Notes under the pieces: generated by a model
What the model was told of the DNA's origin: nothing
The model's input: only the letters and a program-made list of their open reading frames with translations
Databases searched by the model: none
Position numbers and translations under genes: made by a program
From: JBOGEB01 sp050743125
Lineage (GTDB): Bacteria > Actinomycetota > Nitriliruptoria > Euzebyales > Egibacteraceae
Reading direction: 5' to 3'
DNA: 34,332 bases
NCBI GenBank assembly: GCA_050743125.1
Contig: JBOGEB010000019.1
Coordinates: forward strand, 1-34,332
In this document: one piece after another, positions 22,077 through 34,332 of the stretch
Numbering within the stretch: position 1 is the stretch's first letter
How the letters are laid out: each line of letters opens with the position of its first letter

Positions 22077-22611
22077 GGCGGTCCTCCTGAGCGGGTGTTT
22101 CGATGTCGGACAACAGGCAGACCAGCTCGCAGCGGGCACGGAACACCCGTGACCGGATCGTGCCGACCGGGACGCCGGCGACCCTCGCGGCCTGCTCGTA
22201 CGACAGCCCGAGCATCTGGGTCAGCACGAACGCCTGGCGCCGAGCCTCCTCGAGGCTGCCGACCAACAGGTTGACCTCGACCTCGCCACTCCGATCACCC
22301 GTCACCGGCTCCACCGACGCGCCTATCGGCGTTGGCTGGCGCCGGTCCCGGCGGCGCAGCTCGGCCACCGACCGGCGGGCCAGCACGAGCAGCCACACCC
22401 GCACCGGCGCGTCGCCGCGAAACCGACGGATCGCCGTCACCGCCCGCAGGAACGTTTCTTGCGCCGCCTCGAAGGCCAGCTCGCGATCCGCCGTAAGGGC
22501 GTAGCAGTAGCGCCAGATGTCGTCCTGCAGCGCACGGCAGAGCGTGGCGAACGCCTCCGCGTCGCCGCGCGCGGCGCGTCGTGCCGCGCTCTCGAGGTCG
22601 CCGTCGCTCAT
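22063..22611 (-). CDS. ECF RNA polymerase sigma factor
   Basis: A 182-residue extracytoplasmic-function sigma factor. Region 2 is seen in FATLCRALQDDIWRYCYALT and FEAAQETFLRAVTAIRRFRG. Region 4 is seen in LTQMLGLSYEQAARVAGVPV followed by GTIRSRVFRARCEL. The two are joined by a linker of about 40 residues. It is the first gene of the minus-strand cluster and overlaps the anti-sigma gene. The ATG at 22611 lacks a clear Shine-Dalgarno sequence. The upstream region holds overlapping palindromes with an ECF-like GGAAC -35 element, so autoregulation is likely. I infer that it controls the copper genes downstream. Confidence 0.92.
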   Translation of the reverse strand: MSDGDLESAARRAARGDAEAFATLCRALQDDIWRYCYALTADRELAFEAAQETFLRAVTAIRRFRGDAPVRVWLLVLARRSVAELRRRDRRQPTPIGASVEPVTGDRSGEVEVNLLVGSLEEARRQAFVLTQMLGLSYEQAARVAGVPVGTIRSRVFRARCELVCLLSDIETPAQEDRHGPP

Positions 22612-22642
22612 CGCTGTCGAAGATAAAGGGTGTCACCGGGCG

Positions 22643-22666
22643 GCCGGGAAGTTCCCGGCTCGGGAA
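22643..22666 (-). promoter_or_regulatory. Overlapping palindromes with ECF-like -35 element
   Basis: GCCGGGAA-G-TTCCCGGC (22643-22659) is a perfect 17-bp palindrome. TTCCCG-GCT-CGGGAA (22652-22666) overlaps it, giving three alternating GGGAA half-sites. On the minus strand this reads GGGAACTTCCC, whose GGAAC resembles the -35 of ECF promoters, 32-55 bp before the sigma gene start. The matching -10 is not clear. Confidence 0.6.
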
Positions 22667-22689
22667 ATCTTGTCTGAGCGGAAGCCTGC

Positions 22690-23070
22690 CTACAGGCGGA
22701 TGACCGCCAAGCTCTCCACTACGTCGTAGTCACGGTCCTGGGTGGCGACCGGGAGACCGTGGGCCAGCGCTGTCGCGGCGACCCAGGAGTCGTTGAGCGG
22801 CATACGCGCGCCCTTGCCGCGGAGCTCCGCGACGAGCCGCGCCCAGGCGTCAGCGACCCCATCGTCGACCGCCAACGGCTCCAGGGACTCCGCAAGCCGC
22901 AGCATGGCCATGCGTGTCGCGCGGCTGCTCGGATCCGCCGCCATGAGGACGCCCAGCCGCAACTGTGCAACGGTCACGATCGAGACCGCGATTTCATCGG
23001 GAGGCGGTGCAGTCAACGGGCGGGATTGCTCGCGCGCGATGAACAGGGAGGTGTCCGCGAGGGCGATCAA
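22690..23070 (-). CDS. vapC: PIN-domain ribonuclease toxin (VapC family)
   Basis: A 126-residue PIN-domain protein, expected to be an RNase toxin. Active-site Asp6 is in ALADTSLFIAREQ, and a later Asp lies in MPLNDSWVAATALAHGLP. TQDRDYD supplies the C-terminal acidic residues. The usual central Glu position reads Gln in IVTVAQLRLGVLM. I have seen this variant in actinobacterial members, so activity is not excluded. It starts with TTG, overlapping the antitoxin stop (TTGA), which fits coupled translation. It lies between the copper operon and the poly-HAMP kinase and shows no link to either. Confidence 0.88.
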   Translation of the reverse strand: MIALADTSLFIAREQSRPLTAPPPDEIAVSIVTVAQLRLGVLMAADPSSRATRMAMLRLAESLEPLAVDDGVADAWARLVAELRGKGARMPLNDSWVAATALAHGLPVATQDRDYDVVESLAVIRL

Positions 23071-23321
23071 CGCGGATCGACGTCGTCGGTGGTGTCAGGC
23101 AGCGCCTCGGCCAGGTCTTCGGCCAGTCCCGGATCGGGCGCCTGGCGGGCGCGGGCGGCGGCGAACGCTTCCCAGCGCATGGTGCGGGCACGAGACGGAA
23201 GGGGGCCAAGCTCGGCGACGGGGCGACCATTGACCGTCACCCGGAGTCGTTCACCGCCTTCGACGCGCCGGAGGAGCCCACTGGCATTGTTGCGGAGTTC
23301 GCGAGAAGGCACATCGGTCAT
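23067..23321 (-). CDS. Antitoxin of the Phd/YefM family
   Basis: An 84-residue protein. The N-terminal DNA-binding and dimerisation part is typical of Phd/YefM antitoxins (VPSRELRNNASGLLRRVEGG, RLRVTVNGRPVAELGPL). The acidic C-terminus (PGLAEDLAEALPDTTDDVDP) would bind the PIN toxin. I choose the ATG at 23321, though an in-frame ATG at 23339 is possible. Immediately upstream, the minus strand reads GATTGTAGGCAATGCACTACG. This resembles the region before the first toxin-antitoxin operon and may be the promoter and operator. Confidence 0.82.
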   Translation of the reverse strand: MTDVPSRELRNNASGLLRRVEGGERLRVTVNGRPVAELGPLPSRARTMRWEAFAAARARQAPDPGLAEDLAEALPDTTDDVDPR

Positions 23322-23339
23322 GCCACAAGCGTAGTGCAT

Positions 23340-23535
23340 TGCCTACAATCGAGCACCGACACGGAGCACGCAGGGCGCGAGTGGTGCACGCACGGCACGC
23401 AAGCTCCCGAGCCGCGCGGGTTCCCTCGGTTCCTGGACGCGTAGTACATTCTCGTTGGCGGTCGCGCCGACCTCATGGCTCCCCGATCGGGGAAGGCGGC
23501 GTCAAGCCATCCCCGTCATCTGGGAGGACATGACT
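23340..23535 (+). promoter_or_regulatory. Leader of the poly-HAMP kinase operon, with palindrome
   Basis: This stretch separates divergent genes and must hold the promoter of the kinase operon. A 14-bp perfect palindrome, TCCCCGATCGGGGA, lies at 23480-23493. GGGAGG at 23522-23527 is the ribosome-binding site and has proper spacing (8 bases) for the ATG at 23536, not for the ATG at 23530. Confidence 0.5.
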
Positions 23536-30143
<6,608 letters not shown>

Positions 30144-30147
<4 letters not shown>

Positions 30148-30740
30148 CCGTCAGGGGGTTGTCGAGCGACCTCGACGACCTCGAGCTCACTCTGCTGTTG
30201 GAGGCGATCTACCAGCACTACGGGTATGACTTCCGTCAGTACGCCCGCGCCCCGATCCGCCGCAGGGTCTGGCGGCGGATGCTCGAGGAGGGGCTCGAGA
30301 CCGTCTCCGGCCTCCAGGAGCGCGTGCTGCACGGCCCCGACTGCATGCAGCGGCTCTTGGTCGACCTGTCGGTCACCGTCACCTCCATGTTCCGGGACCC
30401 GACCTTTCGGGCCGGCGGGCGCACCTCGTTCTCCGACTACTACAGGGTCTGTGGCAGCCAGGCCCGGTTCGACCCCACGTTGGCGGACCACGTGGTGTGC
30501 GCTCAGCACAACCTCGCCTGTGACGGCTCGTTCAACCAGTTCCACCTCATCGTCTGCCGGAACGTGATGATCTATTTCGGCCCCAGCTTGCAGGACAGGG
30601 TCCACAACCTCTTCTACCGGAGCCTGGTGCGCTTCGGCCTGCTCGCTCTGGGCCAGGGAGAAGCGATTCGCTTCACCCGCCACGCCGACGCGTACGAGGA
30701 GCTCGACTGTCGAGAGAAGCTCTACCGGAGGGTCGCGTAG
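30144..30740 (+). CDS. cheR: CheR-type methyltransferase remnant lacking the SAM-binding core
   Basis: A 198-residue product, where CheR is about 270-290. The N-terminal CheR domain is normal (LLLEAIYQHYGYDFRQYARA, then DLSVTVTSMFRDPTF). The C-terminal part is normal too (RAGGRTSFSDYYRV, VCAQHNLACDGSFNQFH, IVCRNVMIYFGPSLQDRVHN). Between them, at 30405-30413, about 75-80 residues are missing. These would carry the SAM-binding glycine-rich motif (usually like A-G-C-S-T-G-E-E) and the following acidic loop. The frame is kept, and CGGGCC at 30408-30413 could be the microhomology that joined the ends. It cannot be an active methyltransferase as written. The ATG at 30144 overlaps the kinase stop (ATGA). 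In intact operons CheR would methylate glutamates of a partner, and here only a binding role could remain. Confidence 0.85.
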
Positions 30741-30742
30741 CG

Positions 30743-32359
30743 GTGTCCCCGGTGAGCGCATTCGAGGACGTGCAGGCGACGATCCTCCTCGTCGATGACC
30801 GGCCGGAGAACCTGCTTGCTTTGGAGGCGGTCCTGGAGCCGCTCGGTCACCGGTTGCTGCGGGCCAATTCCGGCGAGGAAGCGCTCAAGCATCTGCTGAC
30901 CGAGGACGTGGCCCTGATCCTGCTCGATGTGCGGATGCCCGGGATGGACGGCTTCGAGACCGCGACTCGAGCAAAGGAGCGAGACCGCACCCGGGATATC
31001 CCGATCATCTTCCTCACCGCCTATAGCGCTGATGCTGCCCAGGTGGTCGAGGGTTTCTCTACTGGCGCGGTCGATTACATCACGAAGCCGTTCGATCCCC
31101 GGCTTCTCCGCGCGAAGGTGCGGGTCTTCATCGAGCTGTATCAGAAGACGCGGCTCTTGCGGCAGCAGAGCGAGATCCTCGCACTGCGTCTCGACCAGCA
31201 CTACGAGGCCGAGGCTCGGAACCTGCGCAAGCTCGCCGACGCTGCGGTCGTCATCAACTCGACCCTGTCGCTGGACGAGATTCTCCGCGTCATCAACGCC
31301 AGCGCGAGTGAGGTCATCGGTGCCCGCGAGGCTGACACGGTCATCATCCCCGACGGCGGTGATGCACCGGCGATCTACCGCTTGGTCCTCGAGCGTCACA
31401 AGCCGGTGCGCATGACGAAAAAGGAGATCCAGGCAATCCTCGTCTCGCGGGGCGTGTTCGACGTCGCGCCCGGCAACCCGATGCTCGAAGGCTGGCTGGC
31501 CGCGCCCCTGATCGGGCGGGCCGGTCGGACGCTCGGCCTTATCCAGGTCACCGACAAGGTGGAGGGTGACTTCACTGAGAGCGACGAGGTGGTCCTCCTC
31601 CAGCTCGCCCAGCTCGCCGCGGTAGCGATCGAGAACGCCGAGCGTTACGAGCATGAGCGCGACATCGCCGAGACCCTCCAGCGCAGCCTGTTGCCGGCCG
31701 CGCTGCCGAGGATTTTCGGGTTGGACCTGGCGGCTGCATACCAGCCGGGAAGTCGCGGCACCCAGGTCGGTGGAGACTGGTACGACGTGTTCCCGCTCGA
31801 CGACCACCGTGTGGCGCTCGCCGTCGGTGACGTCGTGGGTCGAGGCATTCGGGCTGCGGCGGTCATGGGGCAGCTCCAGACCGCCATCCGCGCCTACGCC
31901 ATCCACGGACTGGAACCCGCTGATCTGATGGGCAGCCTGGACCGGCTCGTGCGGGACATGAGCGGGTCGTTGATGGCGACCGCCGTGTACGCGGTCCTCG
32001 ACTTGGCCAGCCAGCGTCTCGAGCTGGTCAGCGCAGGACATCCCCCGCCGCTGGTCGTTTCTCCAGGTGACGCCCCCCGCTACCTCGACCTCGACCCCAA
32101 CCTTCCGCTCGGGGCCTTTGCGGATGAGCCGTATGTATCGTCGGTGCTCGGCCTCGATCCCGGCTCGCTGCTGCTGCTCTACACGGACGGGCTTGTCGAG
32201 GAGCGGTCACGTTCCCTCGACGATGGCCTCGCTCGCCTGGCTCAGGTCATCGACCCGACCGAGCCGAGCCTCGACCGTCTCTGCGAGCACCTCATCTGCG
32301 CGATGGTCGCCGCGGAGAAGGCTGACGACATCGCCCTCCTCGCCGCCCGCCTGCGCTGA
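30743..32359 (+). CDS. Response regulator with GAF and PP2C (SpoIIE/RsbU) phosphatase domains
   Basis: A 538-residue output protein. The receiver domain (about 12-130) has the acidic start VDDRPENLLALEAVLEPLGH, the phospho-acceptor Asp62 in LILLDVRMPGMDGFE and Lys in DYITKPFDPRLLRAKV. A coiled linker leads to a GAF domain (about 158-290; LADAAVVINSTLSLDEILRV, GWLAAPLIGRAGRTLGLIQ). This is about 20 residues shorter than related GAFs. The C-terminal SpoIIE/PP2C domain (about 310-536) shows GGDWYDVFPLDDHRVALAVG, DVVGRG, MGQLQTAIRAYA, SAGHPPPLVV and LLYTDGLVE. Such proteins dephosphorylate anti-anti-sigma factors to turn on stress sigma factors. The GTG start has GGAGGG upstream, two bases after the CheR stop. 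It is probably phosphorylated by the upstream hybrid kinase (inferred). Confidence 0.92.
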   Translation: MSPVSAFEDVQATILLVDDRPENLLALEAVLEPLGHRLLRANSGEEALKHLLTEDVALILLDVRMPGMDGFETATRAKERDRTRDIPIIFLTAYSADAAQVVEGFSTGAVDYITKPFDPRLLRAKVRVFIELYQKTRLLRQQSEILALRLDQHYEAEARNLRKLADAAVVINSTLSLDEILRVINASASEVIGAREADTVIIPDGGDAPAIYRLVLERHKPVRMTKKEIQAILVSRGVFDVAPGNPMLEGWLAAPLIGRAGRTLGLIQVTDKVEGDFTESDEVVLLQLAQLAAVAIENAERYEHERDIAETLQRSLLPAALPRIFGLDLAAAYQPGSRGTQVGGDWYDVFPLDDHRVALAVGDVVGRGIRAAAVMGQLQTAIRAYAIHGLEPADLMGSLDRLVRDMSGSLMATAVYAVLDLASQRLELVSAGHPPPLVVSPGDAPRYLDLDPNLPLGAFADEPYVSSVLGLDPGSLLLLYTDGLVEERSRSLDDGLARLAQVIDPTEPSLDRLCEHLICAMVAAEKADDIALLAARLR

Positions 32360-32378
32360 CTCACTGGGCGTCAACGGG

Positions 32379-32404
32379 CGTACGATTTAAGCTTAAGTCG
32401 TACG
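32379..32404. promoter_or_regulatory. 26-bp near-perfect palindromic operator of the third toxin-antitoxin operon
   Basis: CGTACGA, then TTAAGCTTAA, then TCGTACG is symmetrical at 24 of 26 positions. It lies just before the ribosome-binding site AGGAGGTGATC (32408-32418), which matches the 16S 3' end almost perfectly. It is probably where the antitoxin binds to repress the operon. Confidence 0.75.
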
Positions 32405-32419
32405 TACGAGGAGGTGATC

Positions 32420-32644
32420 ATGGCGGTCAGTGCCTCACAGTTGCGCCAGGACATCTATCGGCTGCTCGATCAGGTGCTCGAGACCGGCATCCCGTTAGAA
32501 ATCGAGCGCAGGGGCAAGGTGCTTCGGATCGTGCCGGCCGAAACGCGCTCGAAGCTGGATCGCGTCGTTGGGCGCCCGGATTTCATCGTCGGCGACCCCG
32601 ACGAGGTCGTGCACATGGACTGGTCGGGAGAGTGGAAACCGTGA
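32420..32644 (+). CDS. Antitoxin of the Phd/YefM type
   Basis: A 74-residue protein: an N-terminal Phd/YefM-like fold (VSASQLRQDIYRLLDQVLET, IPLEIERRGKVLRIVPAE), then a short C-terminal toxin-binding tail (FIVGDPDEVVHMDWSGEW). The ATG at 32420 directly follows an ideal ribosome-binding site, and a GTG at 32414 is in frame but would overlap it. The stop codon overlaps the toxin ATG by one base (TGATG). The palindrome upstream is the likely autoregulatory site. Confidence 0.85.
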   Translation: MAVSASQLRQDIYRLLDQVLETGIPLEIERRGKVLRIVPAETRSKLDRVVGRPDFIVGDPDEVVHMDWSGEWKP

Positions 32645-33023
32645 TGCACCTCGACACCCACGTGCTCGTCTGGTTGTTCGGCAGGCAACGAGACCGGATT
32701 CCCGTGGGTGCCCAGCAGCGCATCGAGTTCGAGCAGCTCGCGATCTCACCCATCGTGGAGCTGGAGCTCGCGTACCTTTTCGAGATCGGGAAGGTCGCCG
32801 CCCCGCCACAGGACGTACTCGGCGAACTCGTCCCTGCCCTGGAATTGGTGGTATCGGCCGTCCCCTTTCGTCGGTAGTCCAGGAGGCGCGCGGCCTGCGC
32901 TGGACCCGCGACCCCTTCGACCGCATCATCGCGGCGCAAGCCATCGCCGAAGGCGCCAGCCTCCTCACCGCCGACACGACCATCCTCGAAAACCTCCCCC
33001 TGGCCGTCTGGGACGAGGGCTAG
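32644..33023 (+). pseudogene. vapC: PIN-domain toxin (VapC) split by a frameshift
   Basis: The first part reads MHLDTHVLVWLFGRQRDRIP and continues to SPIVELELAYLFEIGKV and VSAVPFRR, stopping at TAG 32875-32877. The rest of the PIN domain continues in another frame to 33023 (SSVVQEARGLRWTRDPFDRI, IAAQAIAEGASLLTADTTIL). The switch is at the run CCCCTTT, 32862-32868. All four PIN acidic positions exist across the two frames (Asp4, Glu in VELELAYL, Asp in DPFDRI, Asp in TADTTIL), so the break is recent or a sequencing error. As written the toxin would lack half its active site. Confidence 0.82.
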
Positions 33024-33024
33024 G

Positions 33025-33039
33025 CAGCGCTGAGCGCTG
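33025..33039. terminator. Small hairpin between convergent genes
   Basis: CAGCGC-TGA-GCGCTG forms a 6-bp perfect stem just after the toxin remnant and 12 bp before the end of the convergent regulator gene. There is no T-run, so terminator function is only suggested by its place. Confidence 0.35.
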
Positions 33040-33050
33040 GCTGACGGGGG

Positions 33051-34332
33051 TCAGGTGGCGCGGCGGAGGCGCTGGTCGAGCTTGCGCACGCAGGACAGGT
33101 CGGCCCACGGGTCGGGGAACCGGTCGCGGACGCCGAGGACGCGCTCGACGCCGAGGGTGTAGCCGGCGGCCGCGGTGAGGTCGAGCGCGCGGTGCAGGTC
33201 GGCGCAGGTCTGTTCGGGCTCGTCCTGCAGCACCCGTGCGGTGGCGTTGTGACCGAGCATTGCCACCTGCACCCGCGGCCACGGCAGCGCCAGGGCCGGG
33301 CGCAGGAGGTCGACGCCTTCGCCGGCGCGGCCGAGCAGCACCAGGCCCACTCCGATTTCCGCGCTCACCACCTCGGGCACGGCTGAAACGAGGCCCGCGA
33401 AGAATCCGCGGCCGTCGGTGTGGCCGGCCCGTCCGGACAGCCGCTCGGTGGCCTCGACGGCCTGGAAGTAGCCGCGCTCGTCGTGCGCGAAGGCCAGCTC
33501 GTTCGCCAACCAGGAGTGCATCCAGGCGTGCGCGCCGTCATGGTGCACCGCCTGCCGCAGCAAGCGGGCGGCGCGGCGGCTGTCGCCCCTGCGGCCGCTG
33601 GTCCGGATCGGCGAGTGCAGGGTGCTGGCGACCGCCAACGCCTGCGCGCGCAGCGTGGCGTCGCCGCTGTCGTGGGCCAAGCTCCGGGCGAGCGCGAAGT
33701 ACCGGCGGGCGGTCGCGTAGTCGGTGCTCATAAAGGCGAGCAGGCCGGCCTGCGCGCACTGGCCGACGGCGACCGCCTCCAGCCGGCGGCGGTCCGAGTC
33801 TGCCATCGGGCGGTCCAGCAGCCGGTCGAGCACGTCGGCGTGGAGCATGACCTGATCGACGAGCGCGTCGGGGCGCTTGGTCCGGTACAGGACCGCGAGC
33901 GCGTCGGCGACGTCCTCGTGGTCGGCGACCAGCCGGGCGTCCACCCGCGCGGCCGGGTTGGCGGCGGCTGCGGCGATGCGCTCCAGCGCCTCGGCCAGCG
34001 GCGCGAAGACGGCGGCCAGCCCGGTCTTGGTGGCGTGTCTGCGGTGCGTGCCGGCTCCGTTCGGTTGCAGCCCTACCGAGTTTGCCACCCACACGTGGGG
34101 GTCGCCTTGTGTGAGCAGCGCGAACTTGATCTTCTGCTCGTCGGTCGCTCGCCGCAGGGCGTCGTTCAGCGCGTGCTGCATCCTCCATTTCGGGATGATC
34201 GCAGGGGCGTTCCAGTCGGCGACGGTGCGCCACCCTGCGCCCAGGCGCGTGGCGAAGTCGTAGATGTCGCCGCCCAGCGCGAGCTGCAGCGCTTGGGCCA
34301 GCTCGGCGGTCCACTGGCCGACGACGACCAGC
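33051..34332 (-). CDS. HTH transcriptional regulator with TPR-like C-terminal region (5' end outside window)
   Basis: At least 426 residues, open to the window edge, so the start is missing. The first visible residues (VGQWTAELAQALQLALGG, then DIYDFATRLGAGWRTVADW) form a helix-turn-helix of the type found in large Streptomyces regulators. It is followed by the linker MQHALNDALRRATDEQKIKF. The rest is all-helical and Ala/Leu/Arg-rich, with repeated pairs such as QCAQAGLLAFMSTDYATARR and YFALARSLAHDSGDATLRAQ, resembling tetratricopeptide repeats. Such proteins are thought to be regulators with a ligand- or protein-binding repeat domain. An internal ATG at 34181 would lose the HTH. Target genes are unknown. 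Confidence 0.78.
   Translation of the reverse strand, partial: LVVVGQWTAELAQALQLALGGDIYDFATRLGAGWRTVADWNAPAIIPKWRMQHALNDALRRATDEQKIKFALLTQGDPHVWVANSVGLQPNGAGTHRRHATKTGLAAVFAPLAEALERIAAAAANPAARVDARLVADHEDVADALAVLYRTKRPDALVDQVMLHADVLDRLLDRPMADSDRRRLEAVAVGQCAQAGLLAFMSTDYATARRYFALARSLAHDSGDATLRAQALAVASTLHSPIRTSGRRGDSRRAARLLRQAVHHDGAHAWMHSWLANELAFAHDERGYFQAVEATERLSGRAGHTDGRGFFAGLVSAVPEVVSAEIGVGLVLLGRAGEGVDLLRPALALPWPRVQVAMLGHNATARVLQDEPEQTCADLHRALDLTAAAGYTLGVERVLGVRDRFPDPWADLSCVRKLDQRLRRAT

Noticed and set aside
32862..32868. Programmed -1 frameshift in the toxin gene
   Set aside because: C-CCC-TTT does not satisfy the X-XXY-YYZ slippery rule, and no downstream stimulatory structure was found. 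An indel is simpler.

Overview
The window is about 34 kb of GC-rich DNA from an actinomycete-type bacterium (Actinomycetota; class not resolved). Several things point there. Coding regions have strong GC3 bias. GTG starts and apparently leaderless starts are frequent. One block, a TIGR03089-like protein, an LCP (LytR-CpsA-Psr) protein, rmlD and a wbbL-like rhamnosyltransferase, matches the neighbourhood known in mycobacteria (Rv3268-Rv3267-rmlD-wbbL). There are also an EACC1/caspase pair and a regulator of a Streptomyces-like type. A run of 100 N at 10506-10605 shows that this is a scaffold with an internal gap.

Layout. 0-5.5 kb: an aldehyde dehydrogenase, a coiled-coil tail-anchored protein, an acyl-CoA dehydrogenase, a small MITE-like insertion with a target-site duplication, and a doubled PhoU/TrkA_C protein. 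5.5-9.2 kb: a hotdog thioesterase converging on a degenerate adenylate-forming protein, then the LCP protein. 9.3-11.4 kb: an EACC1-caspase conflict module, broken by the gap, and a VapBC-type toxin-antitoxin pair. 11.5-15.5 kb: dTDP-rhamnose genes (an rmlB with its catalytic middle deleted in frame, an intact rmlD), the rhamnosyltransferase and a secreted SpoIID/LytB protein. 15.6-17.8 kb: a lower-GC restriction-modification island (Vsr nickase, C5-cytosine methyltransferase, putative PD-(D/E)xK endonuclease).

17.9-22.6 kb, all on the minus strand: an ECF sigma factor, a zinc-finger anti-sigma-like membrane protein, a CopC-CopD fusion, a YcnI-like protein and another exported membrane protein. 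This looks like one copper-handling operon, and the three exported proteins are all predicted to start with histidine after signal cleavage. 22.7-23.3 kb: a second toxin-antitoxin pair. 23.5-32.4 kb: a signalling operon built round a soluble hybrid histidine kinase of about 2,200 residues with about 27 HAMP domains, GAF, HisKA/HATPase and three receiver domains. It is followed by a CheR that has lost its SAM-binding core and a REC-GAF-PP2C (RsbU-like) phosphatase. 32.4-33.0 kb: a third toxin-antitoxin pair, with a frameshifted toxin. 33.05 kb to the edge: a partial HTH/TPR-like regulator.

The strongest points for follow-up are the very regular 276-bp poly-HAMP array and its output genes, the EACC1-caspase module lying inside a conserved cell-wall block, two enzymes with in-frame loss of the catalytic core, and the His-brace-like copper operon with its palindromic ECF promoter region. 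No rRNA, tRNA or CRISPR array was seen.
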